Below, one piece after another: positions 17,966-27,637 of a stretch of DNA of 64,000 bases (its first letter is position 1; each line of letters begins with the position of its first letter). This DNA comes from Agrobacterium larrymoorei (GTDB taxonomy: Bacteria > Pseudomonadota > Alphaproteobacteria > Rhizobiales > Rhizobiaceae), in the NCBI RefSeq assembly GCF_030819275.1, contig NZ_JAUTBL010000002.1, forward strand, positions 1,428,501 through 1,492,500. Reading direction: 5' to 3'. The notes under the pieces were generated by a model, which saw only the letters and a program-made list of their open reading frames with translations, was not told the DNA's origin and ran no database searches. Made by a program: the position numbers and the translations under genes.

Positions 17966-19693
17966 ATGCTGCGCCGATTCTTCGCTTACTATCGCCCGTA
18001 TCGGGGGCTCTTCATTCTCGATTTCTCCTGTGCCGTGTTCTCGGGTCTTCTCGAACTGGGCTTTCCCATGGCGGTGAAGCTTTTCGTCGACGTTCTTCTG
18101 CCGGCATCGAACTGGCCGGTTATCATGGCCGCATCGCTCGGGCTGATTATCGTCTATGTCTTCAATACCGGCCTGATGGCGACCGTCACCTATTGGGGAC
18201 ATATGCTCGGCATCAACATCGAAACAGACATGCGCCGAGCTGCTTTCGATCATCTTCAGAAACTCTCCTTCCGCTTCTTCGATAATCAGAAGACAGGCCA
18301 TCTCGTCGGTCGCCTGACAAAGGATCTGGAGGAGATCGGTGAGGTTGCGCATCACGGGCCGGAAGATCTTTTCATCGCAATTATGACCTTTATCGGCGCA
18401 TTCCTGCTCATGCTATGGGTCAATATGCCACTGGCACTGATCACGGCGGTCATCGTGCCTCTGACAGCCTATGTGACGAGCCGGTACGGTACGCGCATGA
18501 CCAACAACTTCCGGGCGCTCTACAACCGCGTCGGCGCCTTCAATGCCCGCATCGAGGAAAATGTCGGCGGTATGCGGGTGGTCCAGGCATTCGCCAATGA
18601 GGATCACGAGCGCGCGCTGTTCGAAAAAGACAATCAGCGCTATCGCCGCACCAAGCTCGATGCCTACAAGATCATGACCGCCAGCACGTCGCTCAGCTAT
18701 ATGAGCATGCGCCTGACGCAAATGATCATCATGATCTGCGGTGCCTGGCTCGTCCTGCACGGCGACCTGACCAATGGCGGCTTCGTCAGCTTCCTTCTCT
18801 TGGTGAATGTCTTCTTCCGGCCGATCGAGAAGATCAATTCCGTAATCGAAACCTATCCCAAGGGCATTGCCGGGTTTCGCCGCTTCACCGAGTTGATCGA
18901 TACCGAGCCGGATATTGCCGATGCGCCGGATGCGATTACAGCTCCGTCCCTTCGTGGAGACATCGTGTATGCTGCCGTCAGCTTCGGTTATGCTGACGGC
19001 AAACAGGTTCTCTCCAACATCGATCTGACCATCCGCGCCGGAGAAACGGTTGCCTTCGTCGGCCCTTCTGGTGCGGGCAAAACGACTTTGTGCTCGCTGC
19101 TGCCGCGTTTCTACGAGGTCTCTGGTGGTGCCATCACCATTGACGGCATCGACATCCGCAAGATGACGCTGGCGTCGTTGCGCAGCCAGATCGGTATCGT
19201 GCAGCAGGATGTCTTCATGTTCGGCGGCACTGTCCGCGAGAACATCGAATATGGGCGGCTGGGCGCAAGCGATGATGATATCTGGATTGCGGCGCGGCGC
19301 GCACGTCTGGATCATGTCATCGAAGCTATGCCTGACGGCATGGAAACAGTGATTGGGGAGCGTGGCGTCAAACTCTCCGGCGGACAGAAGCAACGTCTCG
19401 CGATTGCCCGCATGTTCCTGAAGAACCCACCAATCCTCATTCTTGACGAGGCGACGTCCGCCCTTGACACCGAAACCGAACGCGCCATCCAGCAGTCGCT
19501 TGGTGAACTGGCCGAAGGGCGCACGACGCTCATCATCGCCCATCGTCTGGCGACCATCAGGGATGCGTCGCGCATTGTCGTCGTTGACGGCAACGGTATC
19601 CTTGAGAGCGGCAACCATCAGGAACTTCTTGCAGCGAGAGGGCCTTACAGCCGGCTCTATGAAGCGCAGTTCGGCGCTGGCCTGATCGCATAA
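17966..19693 (+). CDS. ABC exporter, fused permease and ATPase (MsbA-like)
   Basis: A 575-aa half-transporter: six membrane segments in the first 310 residues, then a nucleotide-binding domain with Walker A GPSGAGKTT near 368, Q-loop IVQQDVFMFGGTVRENI, signature LSGGQKQRLAIAR, Walker B ILILDEATSALD, and switch histidine in IIAHRLATI. It should work as a homodimer exporting lipids or a drug-like substrate. The transported compound cannot be told. It is preceded by a divergent promoter region shared with the AI-2E family gene. Confidence 0.93.
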   Translation: MLRRFFAYYRPYRGLFILDFSCAVFSGLLELGFPMAVKLFVDVLLPASNWPVIMAASLGLIIVYVFNTGLMATVTYWGHMLGINIETDMRRAAFDHLQKLSFRFFDNQKTGHLVGRLTKDLEEIGEVAHHGPEDLFIAIMTFIGAFLLMLWVNMPLALITAVIVPLTAYVTSRYGTRMTNNFRALYNRVGAFNARIEENVGGMRVVQAFANEDHERALFEKDNQRYRRTKLDAYKIMTASTSLSYMSMRLTQMIIMICGAWLVLHGDLTNGGFVSFLLLVNVFFRPIEKINSVIETYPKGIAGFRRFTELIDTEPDIADAPDAITAPSLRGDIVYAAVSFGYADGKQVLSNIDLTIRAGETVAFVGPSGAGKTTLCSLLPRFYEVSGGAITIDGIDIRKMTLASLRSQIGIVQQDVFMFGGTVRENIEYGRLGASDDDIWIAARRARLDHVIEAMPDGMETVIGERGVKLSGGQKQRLAIARMFLKNPPILILDEATSALDTETERAIQQSLGELAEGRTTLIIAHRLATIRDASRIVVVDGNGILESGNHQELLAARGPYSRLYEAQFGAGLIA

Positions 19694-19704
19694 CAGTTCG
19701 AACT

Positions 19705-19731
19705 ATGGTTGAGGGCTAAGCCCTTAACCAT
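19705..19731. terminator. Hairpin between ABC exporter and EamA genes
   Basis: 13-bp stem ATGGTTGAGGGCT (19705-19717), one-base gap, AGCCCTTAACCAT (19719-19731), with one G-U pair. It overlaps the stop codon of the EamA gene. There is no T run on either side, so termination is uncertain. Confidence 0.4.
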
Positions 19732-20656
19732 GCACCTTGGGTGGCCGATGCGCCTGCATGCACAACAGAACGCTGAGGACGACGGCGAGGATTGCCACAC
19801 TTTCGATGAGCGTTGGTCCACGGCCTTCCCATAGAAAGCCGTAGAGCAGGGCGAACAGCGTTTCGAAAAGGATCATCTGTCCCACCATTGTCAGTGGCAG
19901 GAGCCGGCTCATGCGGTTCCACAGCGCGTTGCCGAAGATCGACGCCGAGATGGCAAGACCGGCCGCGACCATCGTAAACTGCATCCAGTCAGACGCGGGA
20001 TGGACAACGTCGTCAAACGCAAAAGCGGGGACAGCAAGCACAAGCGCGATGCCGCCGGTGACAACGCCGGTCATCAGGTTCCATTCATCGGCACTGACCG
20101 CATGCAGACGCACGAGCCATCGCGCGTTGCCGACCGCAAAAGCCGTCCAGGAGGCCAGCGCACCGATCGCGGCTGCCAGCCCTATGAGCTTGCGAGCATC
20201 CAATGGTGTTCCGTCATGCATCAGCGATTGCCAAGAGATGCCGATGATCCCAACGGCCCCCAAGAAGAGAGACGGCCAGAGCCGCTTTAGCGACACGGCG
20301 CCGTGATCCATGCTGCCGATGATGGTAATCGCGACCGGCAGAAAGCCGACGATGATCGAGGTGAAGGCGACGCCACTCAATTGGACGGCGGTCGAGATGA
20401 AAACGTAATAGAGCAGGTTGCCGACGAGGCTGAGCCACAGGAGGGCCGTCCATTCCGCCCGACCGAACTGTGCCGATACGCGTTTGATTTTCGGCGCGAT
20501 CAGCACGAGCGCGATAACACCATAGGTCAGATAGCGGGCCGTGGAGAGTTGCAACGGTGTGAAGCCTGCCGGAATGAGCTTCGGTGCAAGAAAAATCCCG
20601 CCCCACAGTGCTCCCGCCAGCATTCCGTAAAATAGCCCCAAGCCGATCTTGTTCAT
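19724..20656 (-). CDS. EamA/DMT family transporter
   Basis: A 310-aa membrane protein with ten predicted helices, made of two EamA repeats (about 5-140 and 155-305). The start is MNKIGLGLFYGMLAGALWG, typical of the family. The substrate is unknown. It is encoded 73 bases downstream of an AraC regulator on the same strand, which suggests possible control by it. Confidence 0.92.
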   Translation of the reverse strand: MNKIGLGLFYGMLAGALWGGIFLAPKLIPAGFTPLQLSTARYLTYGVIALVLIAPKIKRVSAQFGRAEWTALLWLSLVGNLLYYVFISTAVQLSGVAFTSIIVGFLPVAITIIGSMDHGAVSLKRLWPSLFLGAVGIIGISWQSLMHDGTPLDARKLIGLAAAIGALASWTAFAVGNARWLVRLHAVSADEWNLMTGVVTGGIALVLAVPAFAFDDVVHPASDWMQFTMVAAGLAISASIFGNALWNRMSRLLPLTMVGQMILFETLFALLYGFLWEGRGPTLIESVAILAVVLSVLLCMQAHRPPKVHG

Positions 20657-20729
20657 GTCATGCCCTCGCGTCTATGGCGGCTGTTTGGCATGCGCAAGAA
20701 GTGCCTGTCTTGACATAAACTCTTGTGGT

Positions 20730-21461
20730 TCAGGAAATTGCGTTGCGCCGATAGGCGGCGGGCGTAATGCCCATCGACTTCCTCATGGCACGCGTCAATG
20801 CGGTCTGGTCGGAGAATCCTGCCCGTGCGGCGATCTCGGCAATCGGCAAGGACGAACTTGAAAGAAGTGTGCAGATTCTCTTCATTCGCATATCGGCGAC
20901 GAGGGCATGCGGCGTGGCGTCAAAGTAATCCAGAAACAGGGCATGCAGACGGCTCGTGCTGATCTCGGCCTCCGATGCCATGCGCTCCACCGTCCAGGGT
21001 TGAAACGGATCGATCTCGATCAATGCTTTCAGCGTCAGCAGTCGAGATGCGACGTCCGCCCTTTCGTCCGTGAAGCTTCCGACCAGAAGCTCTGCCCACA
21101 GCCTCGTTGAGGATGAATCGCATTCGCCATCGTGAATGGATCGTCGCATATGGCGCGCCACCGACGCCGATCGATGCGTGAGGTCGATGAACGGCTTATT
21201 GCAGAATCTCTCCAGCGTCGCTTCGGAGACGTACCGCTCGTCGAGATCGACGATCAGAGAGCGGTTGTTGTCCGAGGTGACAATGCTGTGCTTGATGTTG
21301 CCGGTGATCAGAACGGCTTTCGATGTGGAGAGCCTCTGTTGCAACCCGCCAACGTCGAGATCCATACTCCCTTGGAGCGGCACGACGATCTGGACGAAGG
21401 CGTGACGTTCCTCCGGCCATTCCTTCGAATAGGAGCGGAGATCGACAGATGCAGCTTGCAC
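20730..21461 (-). CDS. AraC family transcriptional regulator
   Basis: A 243-aa protein with an N-terminal cupin-like sensing part (about 1-130) and a C-terminal double helix-turn-helix (about 140-240) with WTVERMASEAEISTSRLHAL and PIAEIAARAGFSDQTALTRA, followed by GITPAAYRR. It lies immediately upstream of the EamA gene, the most likely target. The effector is not known. Confidence 0.93.
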   Translation of the reverse strand: MQAASVDLRSYSKEWPEERHAFVQIVVPLQGSMDLDVGGLQQRLSTSKAVLITGNIKHSIVTSDNNRSLIVDLDERYVSEATLERFCNKPFIDLTHRSASVARHMRRSIHDGECDSSSTRLWAELLVGSFTDERADVASRLLTLKALIEIDPFQPWTVERMASEAEISTSRLHALFLDYFDATPHALVADMRMKRICTLLSSSSLPIAEIAARAGFSDQTALTRAMRKSMGITPAAYRRNAIS

Positions 21462-21484
21462 GGCGTTCTCCTTCCCTTAAACGC

Positions 21485-21506
21485 AAAAAGTGGCCTCGCG
21501 GCCACT
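21485..21506 (-). terminator. Terminator of the 60-aa gene
   Basis: On the minus strand AGTGGCC, loop GCGA, GGCCACT, then TTTTTGCG. A perfect 7-bp stem with a T run, 36 bases downstream of the stop of the short gene and before the AraC start. Confidence 0.85.
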
Positions 21507-21541
21507 CTCTAACATGAAGCGCGAAGAACGGGAACAGAGGC

Positions 21542-21724
21542 TCAGGCCTCGCTCTCCTGCTTCGCTGTCGATTCGCCACGCTTGCGCTTGCGCAGCACCG
21601 GCTTGTTCTCGCGCGCCTCGCACTTCGCCACATCGATAAGGTAAGCCAATACCGGCATGCTGTTCATCGAGGCGAGTTGCTTAGCGGATTCGAGAAGGTT
21701 GATGATGTTGGAAAAGTCGTCCAT
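21542..21724 (-). CDS. Conserved-type small protein, 60 aa
   Basis: The start is ATG at 21724 with a GAGAG site seven bases upstream. A longer in-frame start at 21820 has no such support. The sequence opens with MDDFSNIINLLESAKQLA, an amphipathic helix, and ends in a Lys/Arg-rich tail. No known domain. It has its own terminator, which supports a real gene. Function unknown. Confidence 0.7.
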   Translation of the reverse strand: MDDFSNIINLLESAKQLASMNSMPVLAYLIDVAKCEARENKPVLRKRKRGESTAKQESEA

Positions 21725-21906
21725 CGTATCTCTCGGCTGGACCATGGGGTCCGGTTTATGGTTGAAAAACGCGCCAGACACGAAACCGCGCCAAAATTCG
21801 ACATCTTGGCCCGGTTGCATCTCATGGCTGCAAACAATCTTCTAATTTAATAGCAATCCACCCAGCAGGGTTGCAATAGCGATTTTCTAAGAACTGCTAT
21901 GCAGGG

Positions 21907-22500
21907 GTGATGAGGATGATCATCGTCAACGATACCAGAGAGGCCGTGCAAGTCATCAAAGGCTCTCGCCGTATTCTCGTCATGGGCTGCTCCGGTAATG
22001 GCAAAAGCACGCTGAGCAAAGGGCTGTCTGAGCGTCTCGGACTGCCCCACATATCCTGCGACCGAGATATCTTCTGGCTGCCCGGCTGGAAGCTGAGGCC
22101 AAGGCCGGAGATGGTCAAACGCATGACCGCCTTTGCAGCGGAAGATCGTTGGATCATCGATGGCAACAGCCCAGGCACGCTGCCTCTTCGCTTGCCGCGG
22201 ACGGAGGCTGTGATCTGGCTGCACTTTTCCCGCTGGGTTTCTTTGATAAGCGTCGTGAAGCGCTGGCTTCGCTACCGCGGCAAGGTGCGACCGGAAATGG
22301 CCGACGGGTGCCCGGAAAAGATCGACGCCAAGTTTCTGTCTTATATCTGGAGTTTCGAGAAGGCCGAATCACCTGAGATCATGCAGCATCTTGAAGGAGC
22401 GCGAGAGGATTTGCCGGTCATCATTATCAAAAGCTACCACGATACGAATCGCATGTTGAGCGATCTCGACTCGGCGATTGGCGGCGAGCCGCGGCTATAG
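21907..22500 (+). CDS. P-loop NTPase, FlaR/adenylate-kinase-like (first of a tandem pair)
   Basis: A 197-aa protein with a P-loop GCSGNGKST near 28-36, the small-nucleotide-kinase pattern DRDIFWLPGW, WIIDGN near 84-89, LRLPRT near 96-101, and RPEMADGCPE. These are the marks of the topology-modulation/FlaR-like kinase family, whose true substrates are mostly unknown. Two adjacent ATGs at 21907 and 21913 are possible. It is followed 14 bases later by a paralogue on the same strand. The 5' region shares a divergent promoter with the 60-aa gene. Confidence 0.85.
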   Translation: MMRMIIVNDTREAVQVIKGSRRILVMGCSGNGKSTLSKGLSERLGLPHISCDRDIFWLPGWKLRPRPEMVKRMTAFAAEDRWIIDGNSPGTLPLRLPRTEAVIWLHFSRWVSLISVVKRWLRYRGKVRPEMADGCPEKIDAKFLSYIWSFEKAESPEIMQHLEGAREDLPVIIIKSYHDTNRMLSDLDSAIGGEPRL

Positions 22501-22514
22501 GGCAGGGGGAAGAT

Positions 22515-23087
22515 GTGCCAAACTATATTGGTGATATCGAAGACGCCGCGAGGTTGCTGGTAAATGCATCCCGCGCGCTGGTGGTCGGCTCGTCTGGTGC
22601 GGGAAAGACGACGCTCGCGCGGCAAGTCGCGCATCATCTTGAAGCCGAATATTTCTCGATAGACCGAGACGTGCGCTGGCTTCCGAATTGGACACAACGC
22701 GATCGGGCCGAGCAGCATCGCATCATCAAGGACATCATCGCTCGTGAGCGCTGGGTATTGGACGGAAGCAATCCCTCCACCTTCGACCTTCGTTTGCCAC
22801 GAACCGACATCGTGATCTGGATGCGCGTGCCTCGCCTTGCATGTCTGGCGGGGATTGCGCGCCGGGTGATGCGCAACTACGGAAGAGTGCGACCGGATAT
22901 GGCTGACGGTTGTCCTGAACCTTTGCCTGACCTCGAATTTTTGACTTACGTCTGGACTTTCGAGAAACGTCATGCTCCGCTCTTTGAGCGCAATTTCGAT
23001 CTTTATGGTCCAGAGGTTCCGATATTTCAGGTGAAATCGCGACACGAGGCGGATCGCCTCCTTGATCTTATGCGGAGTGCACCTTAA
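22515..23087 (+). CDS. P-loop NTPase, FlaR/adenylate-kinase-like (second of a tandem pair)
   Basis: A 190-aa paralogue of the preceding gene, sharing P-loop GSSGAGKTT, DRDVRWLPNW, WVLDGSN, LRLPRTD, RPDMADGCPE and WTFEK. By eye the two are roughly one third to one half identical along the core. The start is GTG at 22515 with AGGGGGAAG upstream. The role is unknown. RatA/COQ10-like gene follows nine bases later, so all three may be one transcript. Confidence 0.85.
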   Translation: MPNYIGDIEDAARLLVNASRALVVGSSGAGKTTLARQVAHHLEAEYFSIDRDVRWLPNWTQRDRAEQHRIIKDIIARERWVLDGSNPSTFDLRLPRTDIVIWMRVPRLACLAGIARRVMRNYGRVRPDMADGCPEPLPDLEFLTYVWTFEKRHAPLFERNFDLYGPEVPIFQVKSRHEADRLLDLMRSAP

Positions 23088-23096
23088 TTCCCGCTC

Positions 23097-23546
23097 ATGC
23101 CGCAATTTGAAACATGCCGCCTTGTCAAACATTCTCCCGACCGGATGTACGATCTCGTCGCCGATGTGGAGAAATATCCGGAATTTTTGCCTCTCTGCGA
23201 TGGGCTGACCGTACGCTCTAAAAAAGAACGTGACGGCAAGACGCTGCTGGTGGCGGATATGACGGTTGGCTACAAGGCCATCCGCGAAACCTTCACCACA
23301 CAGGTTCTTTTAAAGCCGGAAGAACGCGCCATCGATGTGAAATACCTCGACGGGCCGTTCCGCTATCTGGACAATCGCTGGCGTTTTGAGCCGACCGATG
23401 ATGGCGGATGCTCGGTCTATTTCTTCATCGACTACGAGTTCAAGAATCGCCTTCTGGGCGCTTTGATGGGCTCGATGTTCGATCGTGCCTTCCGCATGTT
23501 CGCCGAAGCCTTCGAAGCCCGCGCCAACCGCATTTATGCGGAGTGA
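23097..23546 (+). CDS. RatA/COQ10 family START-like protein
   Basis: A 149-aa protein with the polyketide cyclase/COQ10 pattern: VKHSPDRMYDLVADVEKYPEFLPLC near 10-34, LVADMTVGYKAIRETFTTQV, and WRFEPTDDGGCSVYFFIDYEFKNRL. In mitochondria COQ10 binds ubiquinone; in E. coli RatA was described as a ribosome-association toxin. The ubiquinone-related role is the more likely one here. Its last 13 bases overlap the convergent cinA-like gene. Confidence 0.9.
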   Translation: MPQFETCRLVKHSPDRMYDLVADVEKYPEFLPLCDGLTVRSKKERDGKTLLVADMTVGYKAIRETFTTQVLLKPEERAIDVKYLDGPFRYLDNRWRFEPTDDGGCSVYFFIDYEFKNRLLGALMGSMFDRAFRMFAEAFEARANRIYAE

Positions 23547-24037
23547 GACAGCTCCAAAACCATGTCCAGCGCGGTTCTGACGGTGGCAAGGCGTACTTGA
23601 TCGCGACCGATATCGCCATAGCGCATTTCGCGATGGAGAAGCCTGCCATCCCGGCTCTTCGCCGCAAGATGCACCAGACCAACCGGTTTTGCAGCAGAGC
23701 CGCCACCGGGACCGGCAATGCCTGTGACTGCAACGGCAACATGCGCCCGCGAGCGAAACAGGGCGCCATGGGCCATCTGCAGCGCAGTCTCTTTGGAGAC
23801 AGCTCCAAAGGCCGTGAGTGTGGCCCGCGACACGCCCAGCATCTCCATCTTGGCCTCATTCGTATAGGTGACGAAGCCGCGATCCACCACCGCGGAGGAA
23901 CCGGAGATCTCGGTCAGCGCGCCGGTGATCAACCCGCCCGTGCAGCTTTCCGCCGTCGATACCATGTGCTTTTCACCGGAAAAGCTTGCAATGATCTGTC
24001 GGGCCCGGTCTTCGATATCGGCGGGGAAGATGCTCAT
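23534..24037 (-). CDS. CinA C-terminal domain protein (nicotinamide-nucleotide amidase)
   Basis: A 167-aa protein containing only the CinA C-terminal domain: [18 protein letters not shown] near 27-44, [22 protein letters not shown] near 103-124. This domain deamidates nicotinamide mononucleotide. The N-terminal molybdopterin-binding-like half is absent, as in PncC-type proteins. It overlaps ispDF upstream by four bases (ATGA) and so is translationally coupled to it. Confidence 0.92.
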   Translation of the reverse strand: MSIFPADIEDRARQIIASFSGEKHMVSTAESCTGGLITGALTEISGSSAVVDRGFVTYTNEAKMEMLGVSRATLTAFGAVSKETALQMAHGALFRSRAHVAVAVTGIAGPGGGSAAKPVGLVHLAAKSRDGRLLHREMRYGDIGRDQVRLATVRTALDMVLELSHSA

Positions 24038-25221
24038 ACCGGCCTCTGCTGGTAAACCACCGTGGCGGTGGCGATCGCTGCAATGCCCTCACGCCGTCCG
24101 ACGAAGCCGATCATCTCGTTGGTGGTTGCCTTGACCGAGCATCGGTCGAGCGAGATACCAAGAATATCGGCGAGGTTCTCGCGCATGGCCTGGCGGTGCG
24201 GCCCGATGCGCGGCGCTTCCGCAATCAGCGAGACGTCCGCATTCATGATCGTACCGCCATTCCCGCGCACGACCTTTGCCGCGTGTTCGAGGAAAATCCG
24301 CGAAGGGGCGCCCTTCCATTGCGAATCCGACGGCGGAAAATGATCGCCGATATCCCCGGCACCGCAGGTTGCAAGAAGGGCGTCGGTCAGCGCATGAAGC
24401 GCCACATCCGCATCGGAATGGCCTTTGAGTTTCTGATCATGCGCAATGAAGATGCCGCAAAGCGTCACACCATCGCCGTCTTCCAACTGATGGACATCAT
24501 ACCCGTTTCCGGTCCGCACATCCGGAAGTGCTGCAGAGAGTTTTTCATCAGCCATGGTGATATCCCGCTTCAAAGTGAGTTTGACATTATCGACTGCCCC
24601 TTCGACGAGGTTGACCGGCAGGCCAGCCCATTCGGCTATCGAGGCGTCGTCTGTGAAATCGTCCCGACCCGATGAGGCGGCATCTCGATGCGCTGCAAGG
24701 ATAGAGCTATATCGAAAGGCCTGCGGGGTCTGGGCGGCAAACAGGCCTTTGCGCGATACAGTCTCCTGAACCAAAGACGCTTCGCCACGCTTCAACGTGT
24801 CTGTGACCGCAAGCGCAGGCAGCACCGCTTCAGCACCGCTCTCTAGACGCTCCGCAACCCGCTCCAGAAGATCGCCATCGATGAAGGGACGGACTGAGTC
24901 ATGGATCATCACATGCGTGACGTCCCCTGCCTTCAGCGCTTCGAGTCCTGCAAGGACGGATTGCTGCCGAGTCGCGCCGCCGGTAACGACCTTGATCCTA
25001 TCGCCAGCCGCCAGACGGGCTTCAACCGGCTCGAAAAGGGCGACGTCATCCTGGTGAATAACGACGGCAATCGCGGCAGACTGTTGCCAGTCGAGGAACG
25101 TTTCCAGAGTGCGTTCGATGACGGGTCTGCCGCCGATCAGCCGATATTGCTTAGGCCCCTCTTCAGGTGAGCCTGCGCGCTCTCCACGGCCCGCTGCGAC
25201 AAGGACGACACCGATTTTCAT
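24034..25221 (-). CDS. ispDF: Bifunctional IspD/IspF enzyme of the MEP pathway
   Basis: A fusion of about 395 aa. The N-terminal half is 2-C-methyl-erythritol 4-phosphate cytidylyltransferase ([19 protein letters not shown], with FVTDTLK-like motifs). The C-terminal half, from about 235, is the 2,4-cyclodiphosphate synthase ([50 protein letters not shown]). Fused ispDF is common in alphaproteobacteria. Starts at 25221, 25236 and 25245 are all in frame; 25221 places Met-Lys directly before the first conserved strand and has GGAAA upstream. Confidence 0.94.
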   Translation of the reverse strand: MKIGVVLVAAGRGERAGSPEEGPKQYRLIGGRPVIERTLETFLDWQQSAAIAVVIHQDDVALFEPVEARLAAGDRIKVVTGGATRQQSVLAGLEALKAGDVTHVMIHDSVRPFIDGDLLERVAERLESGAEAVLPALAVTDTLKRGEASLVQETVSRKGLFAAQTPQAFRYSSILAAHRDAASSGRDDFTDDASIAEWAGLPVNLVEGAVDNVKLTLKRDITMADEKLSAALPDVRTGNGYDVHQLEDGDGVTLCGIFIAHDQKLKGHSDADVALHALTDALLATCGAGDIGDHFPPSDSQWKGAPSRIFLEHAAKVVRGNGGTIMNADVSLIAEAPRIGPHRQAMRENLADILGISLDRCSVKATTNEMIGFVGRREGIAAIATATVVYQQRPV

Positions 25222-25475
25222 CTTGGATTTCCGCATTTCACCCATGCCGTTTCTGCGATTGTTGCAGATTGACACGGGTGATCTAACGTTTCAAAAGCCG
25301 AATGACTAGCCAAGATATGTGCATCCAACGGCCAGAAATGTCTGTGTTATGTTGCGGGTTTAAAGTAGTAGACGTCACGCGCAGGTAAATTCATCAAAAA
25401 ACACGCAAAAAAACATCGCGGGCGCTTGGCAAGTGCTCAAACGCTGTCTAAAAATAATGCAAAATTTCTATCTGC

Positions 25476-26492
25476 ATGAAAGATCGCCAATTGCATTTCC
25501 CGGCGCTGTCAGACTCATTTCAGATCGGTGGTGTCGCTGTTCGTAACCGGGCAGTGCTGGCACCTATGTCGGGCGTCACTGATCTTCCTTTCCGTCAACT
25601 TGCTTGGCGTTTTGGTGCGGGTCTTGTCGTGACCGAGATGGTTGCGAGCCGCGAACTCGTGGCAAACAAGGGCGAGTCCTGGGCTCGTCTGAAGAATGCG
25701 GGCATGACGCCACACATGGTGCAGCTTGCCGGACGCGAAGCGCACTGGATGGCGGAGGCCGCGAAAATAGCTGCCGATAATGGCGCCGATATCATCGACA
25801 TCAATATGGGGTGCCCGGCCAAGAAGGTGACGGGCGGCTACTCCGGCTCTGCGCTGATGCGCGATCCCGATCATGCGCTGACCCTCATTGAGGCGACCGT
25901 CAGGGCGGTTGATGTGCCGGTCACGGTGAAGATGCGGCTGGGTTGGGACGAAAACTCCCTCAACGCCCCAGACATCGCAGCGCGGGCTGAAGCCGCAGGT
26001 GTAAAGCTCATCACCATCCATGGCCGCACGCGCATGCAGTTTTACGAAGGCAAGGCGGATTGGAGCGCGATCCGCGCAGTCCGTAGCGCTATTTCGATAC
26101 CGCTGATCGCCAATGGTGACGTGGAAACGGAAAGCGATGTTGCCGAGATATTGCGCCTTTCGGGCGCCGATGCGGTGATGGTAGGGCGCGGTGCGCAGGG
26201 GCAGCCCTGGTTGCCAGCCGTTCTCGCCGGACACGCGGCACCTCCACCACAGAATATCGCCGATATTGCCGTCGAGCATTATGAGATGATGCTCGAATTT
26301 TACGGTCTGGAGGCTGGTCTTCGTCATGCACGCAAGCATCTCGGCTGGTATCTCGACCGTTTCGCCCCCTCAACCACGGCCGAGGAGAAGGTGCTGATCA
26401 TGACATCGAAAAACACGAGCGAGGTCATCGTGGTGCTGCGCGGCGCACTGGAACGCGGAGCGGAAAACGATGGCGCAAGGAAGGCTGCATGA
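25476..26492 (+). CDS. dusB: tRNA-dihydrouridine synthase B (NifR3)
   Basis: A 338-aa FMN-dependent enzyme that reduces uridines in tRNA. Motifs: [15 protein letters not shown] near 29-43, [10 protein letters not shown] with the catalytic cysteine near 111, [22 protein letters not shown] and [10 protein letters not shown]. It is the first gene of the ntr operon, overlapping ntrB by four bases (ATGA), the arrangement known in rhizobia as nifR3-ntrBC. Confidence 0.96.
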   Translation: MKDRQLHFPALSDSFQIGGVAVRNRAVLAPMSGVTDLPFRQLAWRFGAGLVVTEMVASRELVANKGESWARLKNAGMTPHMVQLAGREAHWMAEAAKIAADNGADIIDINMGCPAKKVTGGYSGSALMRDPDHALTLIEATVRAVDVPVTVKMRLGWDENSLNAPDIAARAEAAGVKLITIHGRTRMQFYEGKADWSAIRAVRSAISIPLIANGDVETESDVAEILRLSGADAVMVGRGAQGQPWLPAVLAGHAAPPPQNIADIAVEHYEMMLEFYGLEAGLRHARKHLGWYLDRFAPSTTAEEKVLIMTSKNTSEVIVVLRGALERGAENDGARKAA

Positions 26493-27637
26493 GCGCTGGA
26501 AATTCATCTGCGCCGGGTGGTAACGCCTTGGCAATGGCCGTTCTGAATGCCGTGCAGAACCCTGTCATCCTTGTGGATGCAGAAGGCTTCGTTGCTTTTG
26601 CCAACTGGGAGGCAGAAGCCTTCTTCGGCGCCAGTGCGGCTCATATGGCGCGCTATCGTATTTCAACTTTCATCCCTTTCGGCAGCCCTCTTCTGGCGCT
26701 GATCGATCAGGTCCGAGAGCGACGCGCTCCCGTCAACGAATATCGCGTTGATCTTTCATCCCCAAGGCTTGGTCAGGACAAGCTGGTCGATCTCTATGTT
26801 GCGCCCGTCGTCAGCGAGCCAGGTTCGGTCGTCGTCGTTTTTCAGGAACGGTCGATGGCGGACAAGATCGATCGCCAGCTCACACATCGCGCCGCAGCGC
26901 GCTCTGTCACGGGTCTAGCGTCGATGCTTGCCCACGAAATCAAGAACCCGCTTTCCGGGATCAGAGGTGCTGCGCAACTTCTCGAATCTTCGGTTCCGGA
27001 TGAGGACAGAGCTCTCACGCGGCTGATCTGCGACGAGACGGATCGCATCGTCTCGCTTGTAGACCGCATGGAGATTTTCTCCGATGAGCGTCCGGTGGAC
27101 CGCGTGCCGGTCAACATCCACTCGGTCCTCGATCATGTTAAAGCCGTGGCCAAGGCTGGTTTTGCTCGCAACATCAAGATTTCGGAAAACTACGATCCGT
27201 CCTTACCGCCGGTCTATGCCAACCGCGATCAGTTGGTGCAGGTCTTTCTCAATCTTGTGAAAAACGCGGCTGAAGCAGTAGGCAATCAGCAGGATGGTGA
27301 AATCGTTCTCACCACCGCTTATCGCCCGGGCATTCGCCTATCGGTTGCTGGCAGCCGCGAGCGTATTTCTCTGCCGCTCGAATTCTGTGTGCATGACAAC
27401 GGTCCGGGCGTACCATCCGATCTTCTGCCGCATCTCTTCGATCCCTTCATTACCACCAAAACCAATGGCTCCGGCCTGGGTTTGGCACTGGTTGCGAAGC
27501 TGATCGGCGCCCATGGCGGCATCGTTGAATGCGACAGCCAGAACCATCGCACGACATTCCGCGTCCTGATGCCGGTTTCGCCTGAAGTCGCGCCGGACGA
27601 CAGCATTATACCGAACTCGACAGGGTCCAATCCATGA
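26489..27637 (+). CDS. ntrB: Nitrogen sensor histidine kinase NtrB
   Basis: A 382-aa soluble kinase with an N-terminal PAS domain (about 15-130), the phospho-acceptor motif [15 protein letters not shown] with His149, and an ATPase domain with [12 protein letters not shown] (N box), DNGPGVP (G1) and GSGLGLALV (G2). In the known system PII signals nitrogen state to NtrB, which acts on NtrC. It overlaps dusB and ntrC by four bases each. Confidence 0.96.
   Translation: MSAGNSSAPGGNALAMAVLNAVQNPVILVDAEGFVAFANWEAEAFFGASAAHMARYRISTFIPFGSPLLALIDQVRERRAPVNEYRVDLSSPRLGQDKLVDLYVAPVVSEPGSVVVVFQERSMADKIDRQLTHRAAARSVTGLASMLAHEIKNPLSGIRGAAQLLESSVPDEDRALTRLICDETDRIVSLVDRMEIFSDERPVDRVPVNIHSVLDHVKAVAKAGFARNIKISENYDPSLPPVYANRDQLVQVFLNLVKNAAEAVGNQQDGEIVLTTAYRPGIRLSVAGSRERISLPLEFCVHDNGPGVPSDLLPHLFDPFITTKTNGSGLGLALVAKLIGAHGGIVECDSQNHRTTFRVLMPVSPEVAPDDSIIPNSTGSNP

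Noticed and set aside
25276..25475. Possible sigma-54 promoter (TGGCAC-N5-TTGCA) for dusB-ntrBC
   Set aside because: A TTGGCAAGTGC string exists at about 25430, but it does not have the second half at the right distance.
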